NCBI GenBank assembly: GCA_963170165.1 | Contig: CAUJGQ010000159.1 | Coordinates: 1-46,100 of the forward strand | DNA from: Chloroflexota bacterium | Lineage (GTDB): Bacteria; Chloroflexota; Dehalococcoidia; CAUJGQ01 | Direction: 5' to 3' | Length of the DNA: 46,100 nucleotides | Shown here: one piece after another, positions 25,449-34,120 of the stretch | How positions within the stretch are numbered: position 1 is the first letter of the stretch | How the letters are laid out: every line of letters starts with the position of its first letter | The notes under the pieces: generated by a model | Told to the model about the DNA's origin: nothing | The model's input: only the letters and a program-made list of their open reading frames with translations | Database searches by the model: none | Position numbers and translations under genes: made by a program

Positions 25449-26855
25449 ATGCCTCACCGTCACCGGATCGCGCTCACGCTCGCCGTCGCCATCATTGGAG
25501 TTCTCCCTCTCTTCACCCTCACATCACTCGCCGGGAGGCGCCCCCTGGCCGGCGCTTTCAGCGACACGAGCCTCTGCCTGCAATGGGACATCCGTGGCGT
25601 TTGGCAGACACAGCAGGGTAATGGTTACAAGCCCGTGATGACCTTCTCCCAGAGTGGCACCGCGCTCTCCGGCTCGGCCGTGCTGACCCCGGCAGAGGCA
25701 GCAAGCGCCGGATACACCGGCACACACGGCAGCATTACCGGTACGCTGATTGGCGACAAATTGGACATTGTGGTCACCTGGCCGCCTCGCGCGAACGGCA
25801 GCGTTCCCCGTGGCCGCTACACCGGCACGGTCAGCCAGGGCCAAATCGCCGGTGCGGCGACGAGCCTGGAAACACCGGCCGCCGCAGCGGTGACCTGGTC
25901 CGGGACCGGACCAGCCGGCTGCGTCGATGCGATTGGAGGGTCAGGCCCGGGCGCCGGCACTCCAGGAATGTCGACGCTTCCCGGAGAAGGAGAACGCGCG
26001 GCACTACGGCTGTACTATCACGCCGGCCGCGCTGACTACCTCAGCACCGCCACCACCCACGGGGCGCAGGATGCCCAGAGCCAGGGCTACGTCTTCCTTG
26101 GTATTCAGGGACAGATCTCCACGGTGCAGCGGGCAGGTATGGTTCCGCTCAAGCTGTACTTCGGCACGGCACGCGGCGACTTCTTCAGCACCTGCACGTC
26201 GACCGGTGAGAGCAACGCGCTGGCTGCCGGCTATACGCTGGTGCGCACCGAAGGTTATGTGTACCCGAGCCAGCAACCGGGCACCATTCCCTTGCGACTG
26301 TGGTACCACGACGGTCTGGGCGACAACTTCACCACCGCCTCGGATGCCGAGGACGGCCGCGCCAGCGCCGCCGGCTATCGCTACGTGCGCATCGAGTGCT
26401 ATATCTGGCCGGCCGGTACACCGGTCCAGACACCACAGCCAACCCCGATCCACAGCCCCACCCCGCAGGCCACCGCGAGCCCGTCGCCACCGCCCATCGC
26501 AACGCCGGCCCCGAGCCCAACGCCAACCCCGGACTTCGATGCCGGCCGGCCGGTGCTGCCGCCGCGGCTAGGCACAGAGCTGGGACCGGTTGACCTGGCG
26601 CGGTTCTGCCGCGACAACGCATCAGAACCGGTCCCGCCGGAGACGGCCAGCGGGCAGTGGTGGTGTGCGGCCAGCGAGGATGACTACTGGGCCGCCGATC
26701 CAGCGTATGCCTGCCGGCAGACGTACAAGGACCCAATCGCGGTCGCCCGGCAGCGCGACCCAAACGACTCGAACAGCTGGGTGTGCTATCACGGCGATGC
26801 ACCGCCGCCGCCCAAGCCGAGCGCGCCCGGCTGGCCCGATCCGTACCGGTTCTAG
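25449..26855 (+). CDS. secreted protein with triple 48-residue DUF5648-like repeat and Cys-rich C-terminal domain
   Basis: A 468-residue secreted protein. The signal peptide is MPHRHRIALTLAVAIIGVLPLFTL. Residues ~46-140 form a beta-rich domain with W-x-x-x-G-x-W and a GTLIGDKLDIVVTW-type strand. Three repeats with an exact 48-residue period (186-224, 234-272, 282-320) share the pattern (L/V)-x-L-x-(Y/W)-Y-x-x-x-x-(G/A)-D-x-(F/L)-(S/T)-T... G-Y-x-(F/L/Y)-(L/V), typical of DUF5648. A Pro/Thr-rich linker (~325-370) leads to a domain with Cys387, 406, 422 and 446, probably disulfide-bonded. The ATG has GGAGG nearby. A lectin-like or surface role is guessed, not shown. It is probably co-transcribed with the next gene (39-base gap). 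Confidence 0.75.
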   Translation: MPHRHRIALTLAVAIIGVLPLFTLTSLAGRRPLAGAFSDTSLCLQWDIRGVWQTQQGNGYKPVMTFSQSGTALSGSAVLTPAEAASAGYTGTHGSITGTLIGDKLDIVVTWPPRANGSVPRGRYTGTVSQGQIAGAATSLETPAAAAVTWSGTGPAGCVDAIGGSGPGAGTPGMSTLPGEGERAALRLYYHAGRADYLSTATTHGAQDAQSQGYVFLGIQGQISTVQRAGMVPLKLYFGTARGDFFSTCTSTGESNALAAGYTLVRTEGYVYPSQQPGTIPLRLWYHDGLGDNFTTASDAEDGRASAAGYRYVRIECYIWPAGTPVQTPQPTPIHSPTPQATASPSPPPIATPAPSPTPTPDFDAGRPVLPPRLGTELGPVDLARFCRDNASEPVPPETASGQWWCAASEDDYWAADPAYACRQTYKDPIAVARQRDPNDSNSWVCYHGDAPPPPKPSAPGWPDPYRF

Positions 26856-26894
26856 CAGCCACTCAAGCCATCGACCCGCGGCGGGGAGGCAGCC

Positions 26895-27770
26895 ATGAAG
26901 CTCCTGAGTACGCGCCACCTGCACCAGCGGTCACAGAGCGCGATTGTACGCGGCGGCCTGCTCCTGCTGTTGCTGGTTGCGCTGGGCGTAGCCGCCGATG
27001 AACGTAGCTTAGACGCCCGCGCACCGCAGCAGGAACCGTCGCTGTCCGGTACGCCGGCCGCCGCCGCCGGCGCCGCGCGCTACTACCAGTTGAGTGGGGC
27101 GGGAACGATTAGGTACTCGTGGGATAGCCCGGAGGGGCAGGCAGCGCGGGCAGCCTGTGATGTCAGCCTCTGGCCATTCTGGACCTTCCACTTCGACGGC
27201 ACGCTAGACACCTTCACGCAGACGGTGACTGGCAACATCTTCACGCCGGGGCAGTATTTCAACTTGGATCGCCCCGGCACCGAGCTGATCGAGTCGCTCC
27301 AGTGCGGCTCCTATAATCCGCCGGGCGAGCCGTTTGTGTGCTGTAGCAAAGAGATGCATTACACCTGGGGTAACATCGGCATCGGCAAGTTCACTGGGGC
27401 CTATAACGCGTCAACCGGCGAGTTCAACGCCAACGGCACCATCGACATCCGTGTGCTGATCATCCCAAACTTCTGCGCCGACTGGACGGCGACGCGCAAG
27501 ATCGTCGATTGCAACGACGTGATCGCCGGATCAGAGAAGGGGACGCTGCCCGGCGTGGGTGACCGCGGGGGGTATGCGCTGGGCAACTTCAAGCTGGAGC
27601 TGAAGGGCCTCCTGGACTGGCGGCCCCCGGCGGAAGGCAGCTCCGTTCCGCGCGTCCACATCTCGGCCCGGCTGGATCTCACGAACTCGAAGTGGTACCC
27701 GTGGGCATTCAAGCACTCGGGTGTTGATGGCATGAGCGACGCCGGCATAGACGGAGTGCCGAAGCCCTGA
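26895..27770 (+). CDS. secreted protein of unknown function
   Basis: A 291-residue protein with a long N-terminal signal (positively charged start, then GGLLLLLLVALGVAA, residues ~20-34), so it is exported. I do not recognise a family. The mature part is beta-rich with alternating aromatic residues (RYYQLSGAGTIRYSWDSP; FWTFHFDGTLDTF) and six cysteines, including a VCCSKEM pair, which suggests disulfides and a secreted location. The ATG has GGGGAGG 6 bases upstream. It ends 125 bases before the convergent VWA gene. Pairing with the preceding secreted gene is by position only. Confidence 0.6.
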   Translation: MKLLSTRHLHQRSQSAIVRGGLLLLLLVALGVAADERSLDARAPQQEPSLSGTPAAAAGAARYYQLSGAGTIRYSWDSPEGQAARAACDVSLWPFWTFHFDGTLDTFTQTVTGNIFTPGQYFNLDRPGTELIESLQCGSYNPPGEPFVCCSKEMHYTWGNIGIGKFTGAYNASTGEFNANGTIDIRVLIIPNFCADWTATRKIVDCNDVIAGSEKGTLPGVGDRGGYALGNFKLELKGLLDWRPPAEGSSVPRVHISARLDLTNSKWYPWAFKHSGVDGMSDAGIDGVPKP

Positions 27771-27895
27771 CCGGTAGCAGGGGGCTCCCAAGGCACGTTG
27801 AGAACGCCGGATCGCCACCGGTTCGTGGCTTAGCGAAGAGCCGCACCAGCGCACAGGCGCCACGATCTCACGATGTCTTCGGTGTTCGGTACCGG

Positions 27896-30800
27896 CTACT
27901 CCGTCAGCTTGCGATACAGCGTCGGCAGGCGGGATGGCAGCGACTCGATGTCGGCCACCACCTCGTAGCCGATGTCCTCGCACATCGTTTTGAGATAGTC
28001 ATGACCGGCCCGATCCACCGTCAGTGCGAAGGGCACGATGCCTTTGCGCTTGGCCTCGTTCAGCGCCATCTTCGTGTCGTGGATGGCATATTCCTTCTCT
28101 GTCCGGTCACGACCGTAGCCGTGGTCCTGCGGGCGGCCATCCGAGACGAGGAACAGGATCTTCACCTTGGCATCGTGCAGGTCGAGTTTTGAGACCGTAT
28201 GGCGAATCGCCGGCCCCATGCGCGTACTGCGGATCGGTACGATCTTGTCGATACGCTTGCGCACCCGGTCGTTAAACGGCTCCAGCAGGTCCTTGATCAC
28301 GTAGTATTCGACGTTGTCGCGCCCGTACCCGGAGAATCCGTAGATGCCGTAGGTGTCGCCGATCGTCTCAAGCGCCTCCATCAGCAGCACCGTCGATTCC
28401 TTCTCCAGATCGATGATGCGCTTGGGCGGGTTCTGCAGCTCGCGGGCCCGCTTCTGCGCCCACCAGGTCAGGTACTTGCGCGGGTCATCGTCGAAGTCGT
28501 CGTCGTCCCGGCGATCGCGGCGGTTGATCTCCTCGTCCGTAGAGGCCGACATATCGAGCAGGAAGGCGACGGCCACGTCACGCTCGATCTTGTTCCGCCG
28601 CCAGTACAGTTTGTCATTGGGCGTTGCGCGGGCCCGTCGGTCGACCGCGAACTCAATCAGCCGGTCGAGGTCGAAGTCCTCGCCGTCGTACAGGTTGCGG
28701 ATCTTGCGGAACAACTCCGGACGCAGCAGCTCGAACTGCTTGCGCGTCTGGGTGACGAGCGAAGAGTGCTCCTTGAGCGTCTTGTCGAAGAAGTTGTCCT
28801 CGCCCTCTTCGAGCGTGCGCTGCACGACCCGGCACCAGCGCGGCTTGTAGTCGTTGGCGCGGAAGTCCCACTCGTCGTAGAAGAAGTACTCGATGACGGG
28901 CTGCAGCGACTCCTCGTCCTCGTCCTCGTCGCCGGCGCCCGCCTGACCCTCCTTCTGTGGCTTGTCTGCCTTTCCCTCCTGCGCGGGCGTTCCCGCCTCT
29001 TTCATCAGGTTGGAGAGGAACATCCCGGACGACTCGTCCAGGTCGCCCTCCATGAACGCCGAGATGTCGATCTCGACACTCTTCTCTAGCAGTTCCTTGA
29101 GCTGCTCCGGCGTAAGCGGCGCAAACTGGCCCTCCTGCTGGCCCTGCTTGGCGCCCTCGCGCAGCCGCATGAGCAGTTGCACCAGCTCTGGCTTGAAGTC
29201 GCCACGGAAGTCCACCGCGTCTGGCGACTCATACTCCTGCTCGTCACCCTCCGGCATCCCCTGACCAAGCTGCTCCAGGCCAGGCTGGCTGGACTCACCG
29301 TCACCACCACCCTGCATCATGTCCAGCGAGATCATCTCCTCGTCAATGCCCTGCCAATCCTCGGCCATCAGGTCCTCGGCCAGCACATTGGGGATGCTCA
29401 TCACCAGGTCATACAGCGTCAGCGTCGTCTCGGCGGTGTCCTCCACCAGCGCGCCGGGCTTCTGCACCTGGCGCAGCAGCGCGATGGCCGCGCCCATCGC
29501 CGGGGCAACCTGCGCCGGCCAGCGGACGGTATCGAGCCCGTCGAGCGAGACGCGGATCAGATTCTCAACCATCCCCTGGCGCAACGGCATCTGCTCTACC
29601 GGTGCGCGGCGGCTCAGCTCCCGCCGCTGCACACGCGCCAGCGGCCCGCGGATGCCGCCGTACTCCTTGCGGATCAGGAAATCGATCCGGGCGTCCTCAA
29701 CGACCGTGAACAAGTCCGACGCCAGCTTGCGGTCGTCGAACAGGTCGAAGAAGCGCTCCATCTCGGTGAGCGGTCCCCGAGGTTTCACGACCGCGGGGCG
29801 GGGCGTGGAGGCAAGGGTATCCCAGTCACCATCGACGTCGATGGTGGCGGGCTCCGGCTCCGGCTCCGGTTCCGGTTCCGGAACGGGGCGGGCGGCCTCC
29901 ACGGCCGCGCGACGGCTGGGGAGCAACGCCGCCGGCCGGTCAAAACGGAAGCCGAATGAGGTGAACTCCAGGTGCGCAGCCTGGTGGGTGCTGTACACCT
30001 TGAAGATCGAGAAGTTCTCCACCTTGTCGTGCGTCTCCTCCACCAGCGGCGGCAGAAACACCGACGTCCCCTCGGTGGTGGGGCGGTTCTCTGAGACCCA
30101 GCCCACGCCCTTCTCCGCTAGCGCCGTGGCGGACTGGATGGACACGTTCGTTCCGGTAAGCGCCTTGCAGTACATCCGCAGAATCTCGGAGACGCGCGCC
30201 AGCTCGACGCGGGAGGAGAGGTTCTCAATCACCTCCTCGCCCTTGCCGGACTCCATACGGAAGTAGGCAAGGCCGCCGTCCACACTCTGCTTGAGGATAA
30301 TCAGACCTTCGGCGTGCCAGCCTTCAATGTCGCCATAGCGCAGCCGGTCGAGGACATTCGGCACGCTCTTGATGAACTCCATCGCTGCCGGACCGGAATG
30401 CAGCGCCAGTTGCTCTGCCAGCCCGAGTAGGTGGCCGTGTGCATCTTGGTCCATCAGACCAAGAGCGGTGGCGCTTTCGGCATAGAAGGGATACGCCTGC
30501 CGCCCGGCCTTGCGCGCTACGGCGCCTGCCAGTTGCAGGAAGCGCTGCCGCTCATCCGCCTGGACGTGATGCAGCAGCTCGGGCCCCTTCTCGAAGTACA
30601 CGCGTGCGTCGGCCCAGCTTGTCTCAGCGATCACGGCGGCAAATCCCAGGAAGCCACCGCGATCCGGGCGCTCCAGCGCGTGCAGTACCTTGTGGGCAAT
30701 GCCCAGGCAGGCGGCGGCCAGCTCATAGGACTTGCTCGCCAGCCCGTCGATGAAGCGCACCAGCGCCCGTGTCTCCGTCAGTGAGACGTGTTCCAGCAGC

Positions 30801-31252
30801 CCTGGCGTCACTTCGAAGAACTGCGCCGCCAGGCTGCTGGACTTCCATGTGCCCTTGTAGAGCTGCTTGCCCAGCTCAGCCCAGTCACGAATCTGGCTGA
30901 CGGACAGGTGCTCTAACCCCGCCGGACCCGAGCGATAATACGCTGTCGCCAGCGTGGCCGACTCCGCCGCGAGTTCGCGCCCCGTCTCCGCCCAGTTGCG
31001 AAAAGAGCTATAAGGAACGATCTGCAACACCTGCGGGGAGACACGAAAGTACTCCGCCGCCGCCTCCCACGAGCGCAGGCTCTGACGCGCCAGTGAGACA
31101 CCTTCCTCGGCCCAGCTCTCAAGGTCAGCATCAGCGGTAAGGGTGGGCGAAACGGCTTCCAGCGCCCGCTGGAACTCCCGTGGCAGAGAGGCGGGATAGC
31201 CGGCCATCTCCTGCTCATAGCGCGCAATCAAGGTTTGGATTCTCGGTTCCAT
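27896..31252 (-). CDS. large NorD/CbbO-like von Willebrand factor A protein
   Basis: A 1118-residue cytoplasmic protein. Residues ~1-420 are helical repeats of about 33-36 residues (W-A-E-L-G-K patterns, as in SVSQIRDWAELGKQLYKGTW), similar to HEAT-like modules. A Pro-Glu repeat linker follows, then an acidic middle and a C-terminal VWA domain from ~894. Metal-site residues are DMSAS at 900-904, Thr1010 in IRSTRMG and Asp1038 in LVSDGR, all intact. The tail IYGFSGYGRDNVEYYVIKD and ...STRMGPAIRH resembles NorD/CbbO, which work with NorQ/CbbQ MoxR-type ATPases to insert metal or activate enzymes. An acidic insert RRDRRDDDDFDDDP lies after DMSAS. The ATG at 31252 has GAGG 8 bases upstream; a TTG at 31264 is an alternative. 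Confidence 0.85.
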   Translation of the reverse strand: MEPRIQTLIARYEQEMAGYPASLPREFQRALEAVSPTLTADADLESWAEEGVSLARQSLRSWEAAAEYFRVSPQVLQIVPYSSFRNWAETGRELAAESATLATAYYRSGPAGLEHLSVSQIRDWAELGKQLYKGTWKSSSLAAQFFEVTPGLLEHVSLTETRALVRFIDGLASKSYELAAACLGIAHKVLHALERPDRGGFLGFAAVIAETSWADARVYFEKGPELLHHVQADERQRFLQLAGAVARKAGRQAYPFYAESATALGLMDQDAHGHLLGLAEQLALHSGPAAMEFIKSVPNVLDRLRYGDIEGWHAEGLIILKQSVDGGLAYFRMESGKGEEVIENLSSRVELARVSEILRMYCKALTGTNVSIQSATALAEKGVGWVSENRPTTEGTSVFLPPLVEETHDKVENFSIFKVYSTHQAAHLEFTSFGFRFDRPAALLPSRRAAVEAARPVPEPEPEPEPEPATIDVDGDWDTLASTPRPAVVKPRGPLTEMERFFDLFDDRKLASDLFTVVEDARIDFLIRKEYGGIRGPLARVQRRELSRRAPVEQMPLRQGMVENLIRVSLDGLDTVRWPAQVAPAMGAAIALLRQVQKPGALVEDTAETTLTLYDLVMSIPNVLAEDLMAEDWQGIDEEMISLDMMQGGGDGESSQPGLEQLGQGMPEGDEQEYESPDAVDFRGDFKPELVQLLMRLREGAKQGQQEGQFAPLTPEQLKELLEKSVEIDISAFMEGDLDESSGMFLSNLMKEAGTPAQEGKADKPQKEGQAGAGDEDEDEESLQPVIEYFFYDEWDFRANDYKPRWCRVVQRTLEEGEDNFFDKTLKEHSSLVTQTRKQFELLRPELFRKIRNLYDGEDFDLDRLIEFAVDRRARATPNDKLYWRRNKIERDVAVAFLLDMSASTDEEINRRDRRDDDDFDDDPRKYLTWWAQKRARELQNPPKRIIDLEKESTVLLMEALETIGDTYGIYGFSGYGRDNVEYYVIKDLLEPFNDRVRKRIDKIVPIRSTRMGPAIRHTVSKLDLHDAKVKILFLVSDGRPQDHGYGRDRTEKEYAIHDTKMALNEAKRKGIVPFALTVDRAGHDYLKTMCEDIGYEVVADIESLPSRLPTLYRKLTE
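29850..29881. repeat. hexanucleotide repeat coding for Pro-Glu dipeptides
   Basis: Three GGCTCC units are followed by two GGTTCC units and a partial one. On the coding (minus) strand they read Pro-Glu repeats that link the helical part of the VWA protein to its middle region. The repeat could vary in copy number between strains. Confidence 0.8.
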
Positions 31253-31377
31253 GTGTGGCCTCAAACCAGCAGGCGTGGAGTGCCATCAGGCTATCGCATC
31301 GTGACGCCGAACACTACCGCGCCGTGCATTCCCCTCGTTCCGGATCATCCATTGCGGAACCAGTATCGCGCTTGCCC

Positions 31378-31383
31378 TACAAT
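31378..31383 (+). promoter_or_regulatory. -10 element upstream of the three-repeat secreted protein
   Basis: TACAAT lies 65 bases before the ATG at 31448. A TTGCGG hexamer is 20 bases upstream of it, a longer spacer than optimal, so only the -10 is reasonably supported. Confidence 0.35.
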
Positions 31384-31447
31384 GCGGGCACCTGGCTCCC
31401 CGCCCTATCACACCGTCTTCACCGTTCACCATCCACGGAGCGTCACC

Positions 31448-32542
31448 ATGTGCCCGCCCAACACCGCCGCTTTCGCAACTGCGGCCCGCCATCCAGGTTC
31501 CAGCTCTTCCGGCCGGCGGGTGATCGCCGTCGCCGCTCTATTGCTGGCGCTGTTGCTGCCGGCGGCCGCCCGCCACGCCGGTGCCCAACCGTTCGAGAGC
31601 CGGCTGCTGCGCGTACTGGTCAGCCCGGGCGGCGAAGTATCGGTCGAGTGGCGCGGTGCACCCGGAGCGACCGGCGACTGGGTGTCCGTCGTACGAGCCG
31701 GCACGCCAGATGACGTGTATGAGTCCACCTGGACCTACACCGACGGCCGGCCGGCCGGTGTATACAATGCCGGCCGCTTCGCTCCCGGCGACTACGAGGC
31801 CCGCATCTACTTCGACTGGCCGCGCGGCGGCTATCTCGTGGTCGACCGCGTCCTGTTCCGGGTTGGGCCTCCTGCCGGTGTCGTGCTGGCGGAGAGCCCG
31901 CATCTCGTCGTGACACTCACACCACAAGGGGAGCTGATCGCCGGCTGGCGAAACACCCCCGGCAACGCCCAGGACTGGGTATCGGTGGTGCGGGCCGGCA
32001 CAGCGGACGATGTCTACGAGTCCACATGGGCCTACACCGAGGGCGCGGTGTCCGGGAGCTTCAATGCCGGGCAGTTATCGCCGGGACGGTATGAGGCGCG
32101 CCTGTACCTTGACTGGCCGGCCGGTGGATACGCCGTCGTGGACTGCGTGGCGTTCCAGATCGGCGGTGCGCCGCCCGTACCGGCGCCGCCCTCCCCACCT
32201 GATCCCGCGCCGCCCAGCCTGCCGCCGGCCCCTCTGGGTCCGCCGCCACCGGCAGCCGGGGTGTCTGAGAGCGCACTGCTGCGCGTAACGGTCACACCCG
32301 CCCGTGACGTCACGGTCGAATGGCGCGGCGCACCCGGCACCGCCGGGGACTGGGTATCGGTCGTACGTTTCGGTACGCCCGACGACGTCTACGAGGCAAC
32401 CTGGGTCTATACCGGCGGTCTGACGACGGGCCGCTACCCGGTGGGTCAGCTGCCACCGGGCGTGTATGAGGCCCGCATCTATTTCGACTGGCCGAACGGC
32501 GGCTACACCGTGCGCGACCGCTTGCGCTTCTCCGTGCCGTGA
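31448..32542 (+). CDS. secreted protein built of three 87-residue beta-sandwich-like repeats
   Basis: A 364-residue exported protein of unknown function. After a basic N-terminus and the hydrophobic segment VIAVAALLLALLLPAAARHAGA, three repeats occupy 53-139, 152-238 and 277-363. Each has (E/G)WRxxPGxxxDWVSVVRxGTxDDVYE(S/A)TWxYT, then G-x-(Y/F)-(N/P)-x-G-x-(L/F)-x-P-G-x-YEAR(I/L)Y(F/L)DWPxGGYxVxD. Repeats 2 and 3 are separated by a proline-rich linker at 241-269. Similar WxGxPG...DW...YEARLY patterns occur in Ig-like domains of other secreted bacterial proteins; that link is from memory. The ATG has GGAG 8 bases upstream. It is divergent from the VWA gene; no evidence joins them functionally. 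Confidence 0.7.
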   Translation: MCPPNTAAFATAARHPGSSSSGRRVIAVAALLLALLLPAAARHAGAQPFESRLLRVLVSPGGEVSVEWRGAPGATGDWVSVVRAGTPDDVYESTWTYTDGRPAGVYNAGRFAPGDYEARIYFDWPRGGYLVVDRVLFRVGPPAGVVLAESPHLVVTLTPQGELIAGWRNTPGNAQDWVSVVRAGTADDVYESTWAYTEGAVSGSFNAGQLSPGRYEARLYLDWPAGGYAVVDCVAFQIGGAPPVPAPPSPPDPAPPSLPPAPLGPPPPAAGVSESALLRVTVTPARDVTVEWRGAPGTAGDWVSVVRFGTPDDVYEATWVYTGGLTTGRYPVGQLPPGVYEARIYFDWPNGGYTVRDRLRFSVP

Positions 32543-32579
32543 TGCAGCGGCGGGATGGCAGAGTCATTTGGACGGGTGG

Positions 32580-32594
32580 AGCCTCGATGAGGCT
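32580..32594. terminator. candidate bidirectional terminator hairpin between convergent genes
   Basis: AGCCTC-GAT-GAGGCT forms a perfect 6-bp stem with a 3-base loop in the gap between the three-repeat protein and the convergent MFS gene. No T run is visible on either strand, so the assignment is weak. Confidence 0.3.
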
Positions 32595-32701
32595 ACTCGT
32601 GAAACCGGATACTTCGGCGCGGCTGCGAGAAGCAACGGTACGCGGTACACCGCCCGACCGTGGAGCAGGTGTGGCAAAGACCTTCGAGCACTCGCCATCG
32701 A

Positions 32702-34009
32702 TTACGTCGCCGGCGCCTGAGCGGCGGCCGGACGCCGCGGGCGGATGCTGAACGCCATCGCCGCAGCCAGCAGGCCGAGGAATCCAGCGAAATAGATGGC
32801 AAGGGCGTACTCACCGGAGGCGTCATGGATTGCGCCGGCGGAGTATGCGGCCGCCGCGCCGCCGGCCATGTGCGCGAAGCTGATCCAACCGAAGATGGAG
32901 CCGACCGAGCGACGGCCGAAGCGGTCTGCCGTCAGCATCACCGTCGGCGGCACCGTGGCGATGTAGTCGAATCCATACAGCACCGCGAACAGCGACATCA
33001 TTGGCAGCGTGGTGATGAACGGCAGTACCAGCAGCGACACGGCGCGGCAGCAGTAGTACAGAGCCAGCAGCTTGCGAGGTGGGTAGCGGTCGCACAGGTA
33101 GCCCGAGGTTACGGTCCCCACGACGTTCATCCCACCGAGGATGCTGAGAATGCCGGCCGCTTGCGTCTCCGTGAAACCGTGTTCGGTGGCGTGGGGGATA
33201 AAGTGGGTGCCGATCAGGCCCATGGTGGTGAAGCCGCAGATGAAGAAGCTGCCCGCCAGTAGCCAGAAATCGGCGGTGCGGGCGGCGACGCCCACCGGCG
33301 TAACCGGCCCGTCAGCCAGGGCAGCAGCCGTGGAGCCGGTGGCGCCGTATGGCCGCAGCCCGACATCGGCGGGGCGGCTGCGCAGCAGCAGCGCCACCGA
33401 GGGCAGGACCAATCCCGCCAGTAGTACCGCCAGCAACGTCACGGCCGCCTGCCAGCCGTAGCGCGACGATATCCACACCAACAATGGGAGGAAGAGCAGC
33501 TGCCCCGCACTGGAGGCCCCACCCAGGATGCCGGACACCAATCCGCGCCGCCGCTCAAACCAGATATTGGCGACGGTTGCGCTCATCACGACCGCCACGC
33601 CACCCGTGCCAAAGCCGACGATGATTCCCCAGAAGGCGGTCAGTTGCCACAAGCTGGCCAGCGTCGTGGTGAGGGCCACGCCCGCCACCGACACGATCAG
33701 GAAGCCCGTGGTCATACCGCGCAGGCCGAAGCGGTCGGTCAGCCGCCCGGACACCGGCCCGGCCAGCCCGTAGGTCAGCATCGAGATCGAGAGTGCCAGG
33801 GATATCTGGCCGCGCGTCCAGCCGAACTCCGCCTCCAGCGGCCGGATCAGCACACCAGGGGCGGAGCGGACCCCAGCCGCGGTGACGACTGTGAGGAACG
33901 TGACGGCCACCACGACCCAGCCGTAGTGCAGTCCGCGCCGCTCCGCCAGCGCCACCGGGCTCAACGACCGGCCACGCCCCGTGGAGGGCAGGGTCTCGCC
34001 CCGTTCCAT
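32702..34009 (-). CDS. MFS transporter, oxalate/formate-antiporter-like (OFA/MCT type)
   Basis: A 435-residue major facilitator with about 12 helices. HYGWVVVAVTFLTVVTAAG at the N-terminus, APGVLIRPLEAEFGWTRGQISLALSISML and LTDRFGLRGM are typical of the monocarboxylate/OFA branch; FDYIATVPPTVMLTADRFGRRS occurs late. The substrate could be an organic acid, but a metal role is possible given its place after copZ. The ATG at 34009 is chosen because GGCGGTGAT, close to the full anti-Shine-Dalgarno complement, precedes it; an ATG six codons earlier is possible. It has its own promoter with a palindrome between -35 and -10, so it need not follow copper control. Confidence 0.82.
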   Translation of the reverse strand: MERGETLPSTGRGRSLSPVALAERRGLHYGWVVVAVTFLTVVTAAGVRSAPGVLIRPLEAEFGWTRGQISLALSISMLTYGLAGPVSGRLTDRFGLRGMTTGFLIVSVAGVALTTTLASLWQLTAFWGIIVGFGTGGVAVVMSATVANIWFERRRGLVSGILGGASSAGQLLFLPLLVWISSRYGWQAAVTLLAVLLAGLVLPSVALLLRSRPADVGLRPYGATGSTAAALADGPVTPVGVAARTADFWLLAGSFFICGFTTMGLIGTHFIPHATEHGFTETQAAGILSILGGMNVVGTVTSGYLCDRYPPRKLLALYYCCRAVSLLVLPFITTLPMMSLFAVLYGFDYIATVPPTVMLTADRFGRRSVGSIFGWISFAHMAGGAAAAYSAGAIHDASGEYALAIYFAGFLGLLAAAMAFSIRPRRPAAAQAPAT

Positions 34010-34090
34010 TCCATCACCGCCCTGCATCGCAAGACAGCCGGACGGCGGAGATGCGCCACCTCCGCCGCGGACTGGATGATCGTGCTGCGA

Positions 34091-34120
34091 ATACTATCTT
34101 GAAGATAGTTGATGCGTCAA
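34091..34120 (-). promoter_or_regulatory. promoter of the MFS gene with internal palindromic operator
   Basis: Minus-strand TTGACG (34115-34120) and TAGTAT (34091-34096) are 18 bases apart, or ATAGTA at 17. Between and over the -10 lies a 17-base perfect palindrome (34093-34109), ACTATCTT-G-AAGATAGT read on the plus strand. A repressor bound here would block RNA polymerase. The TGA in the -35 is also the copZ stop. Confidence 0.6.

Noticed and set aside
28199-29089. 296-codon plus-strand open frame opposite the VWA gene
   Set aside because: A Val/Leu/Arg-rich shadow of the opposite strand, with no ribosome site and no domain.
29850-29881. Repeat tract considered as a CRISPR remnant
   Set aside because: Units are six bases long with no spacers and encode a Pro-Glu linker.
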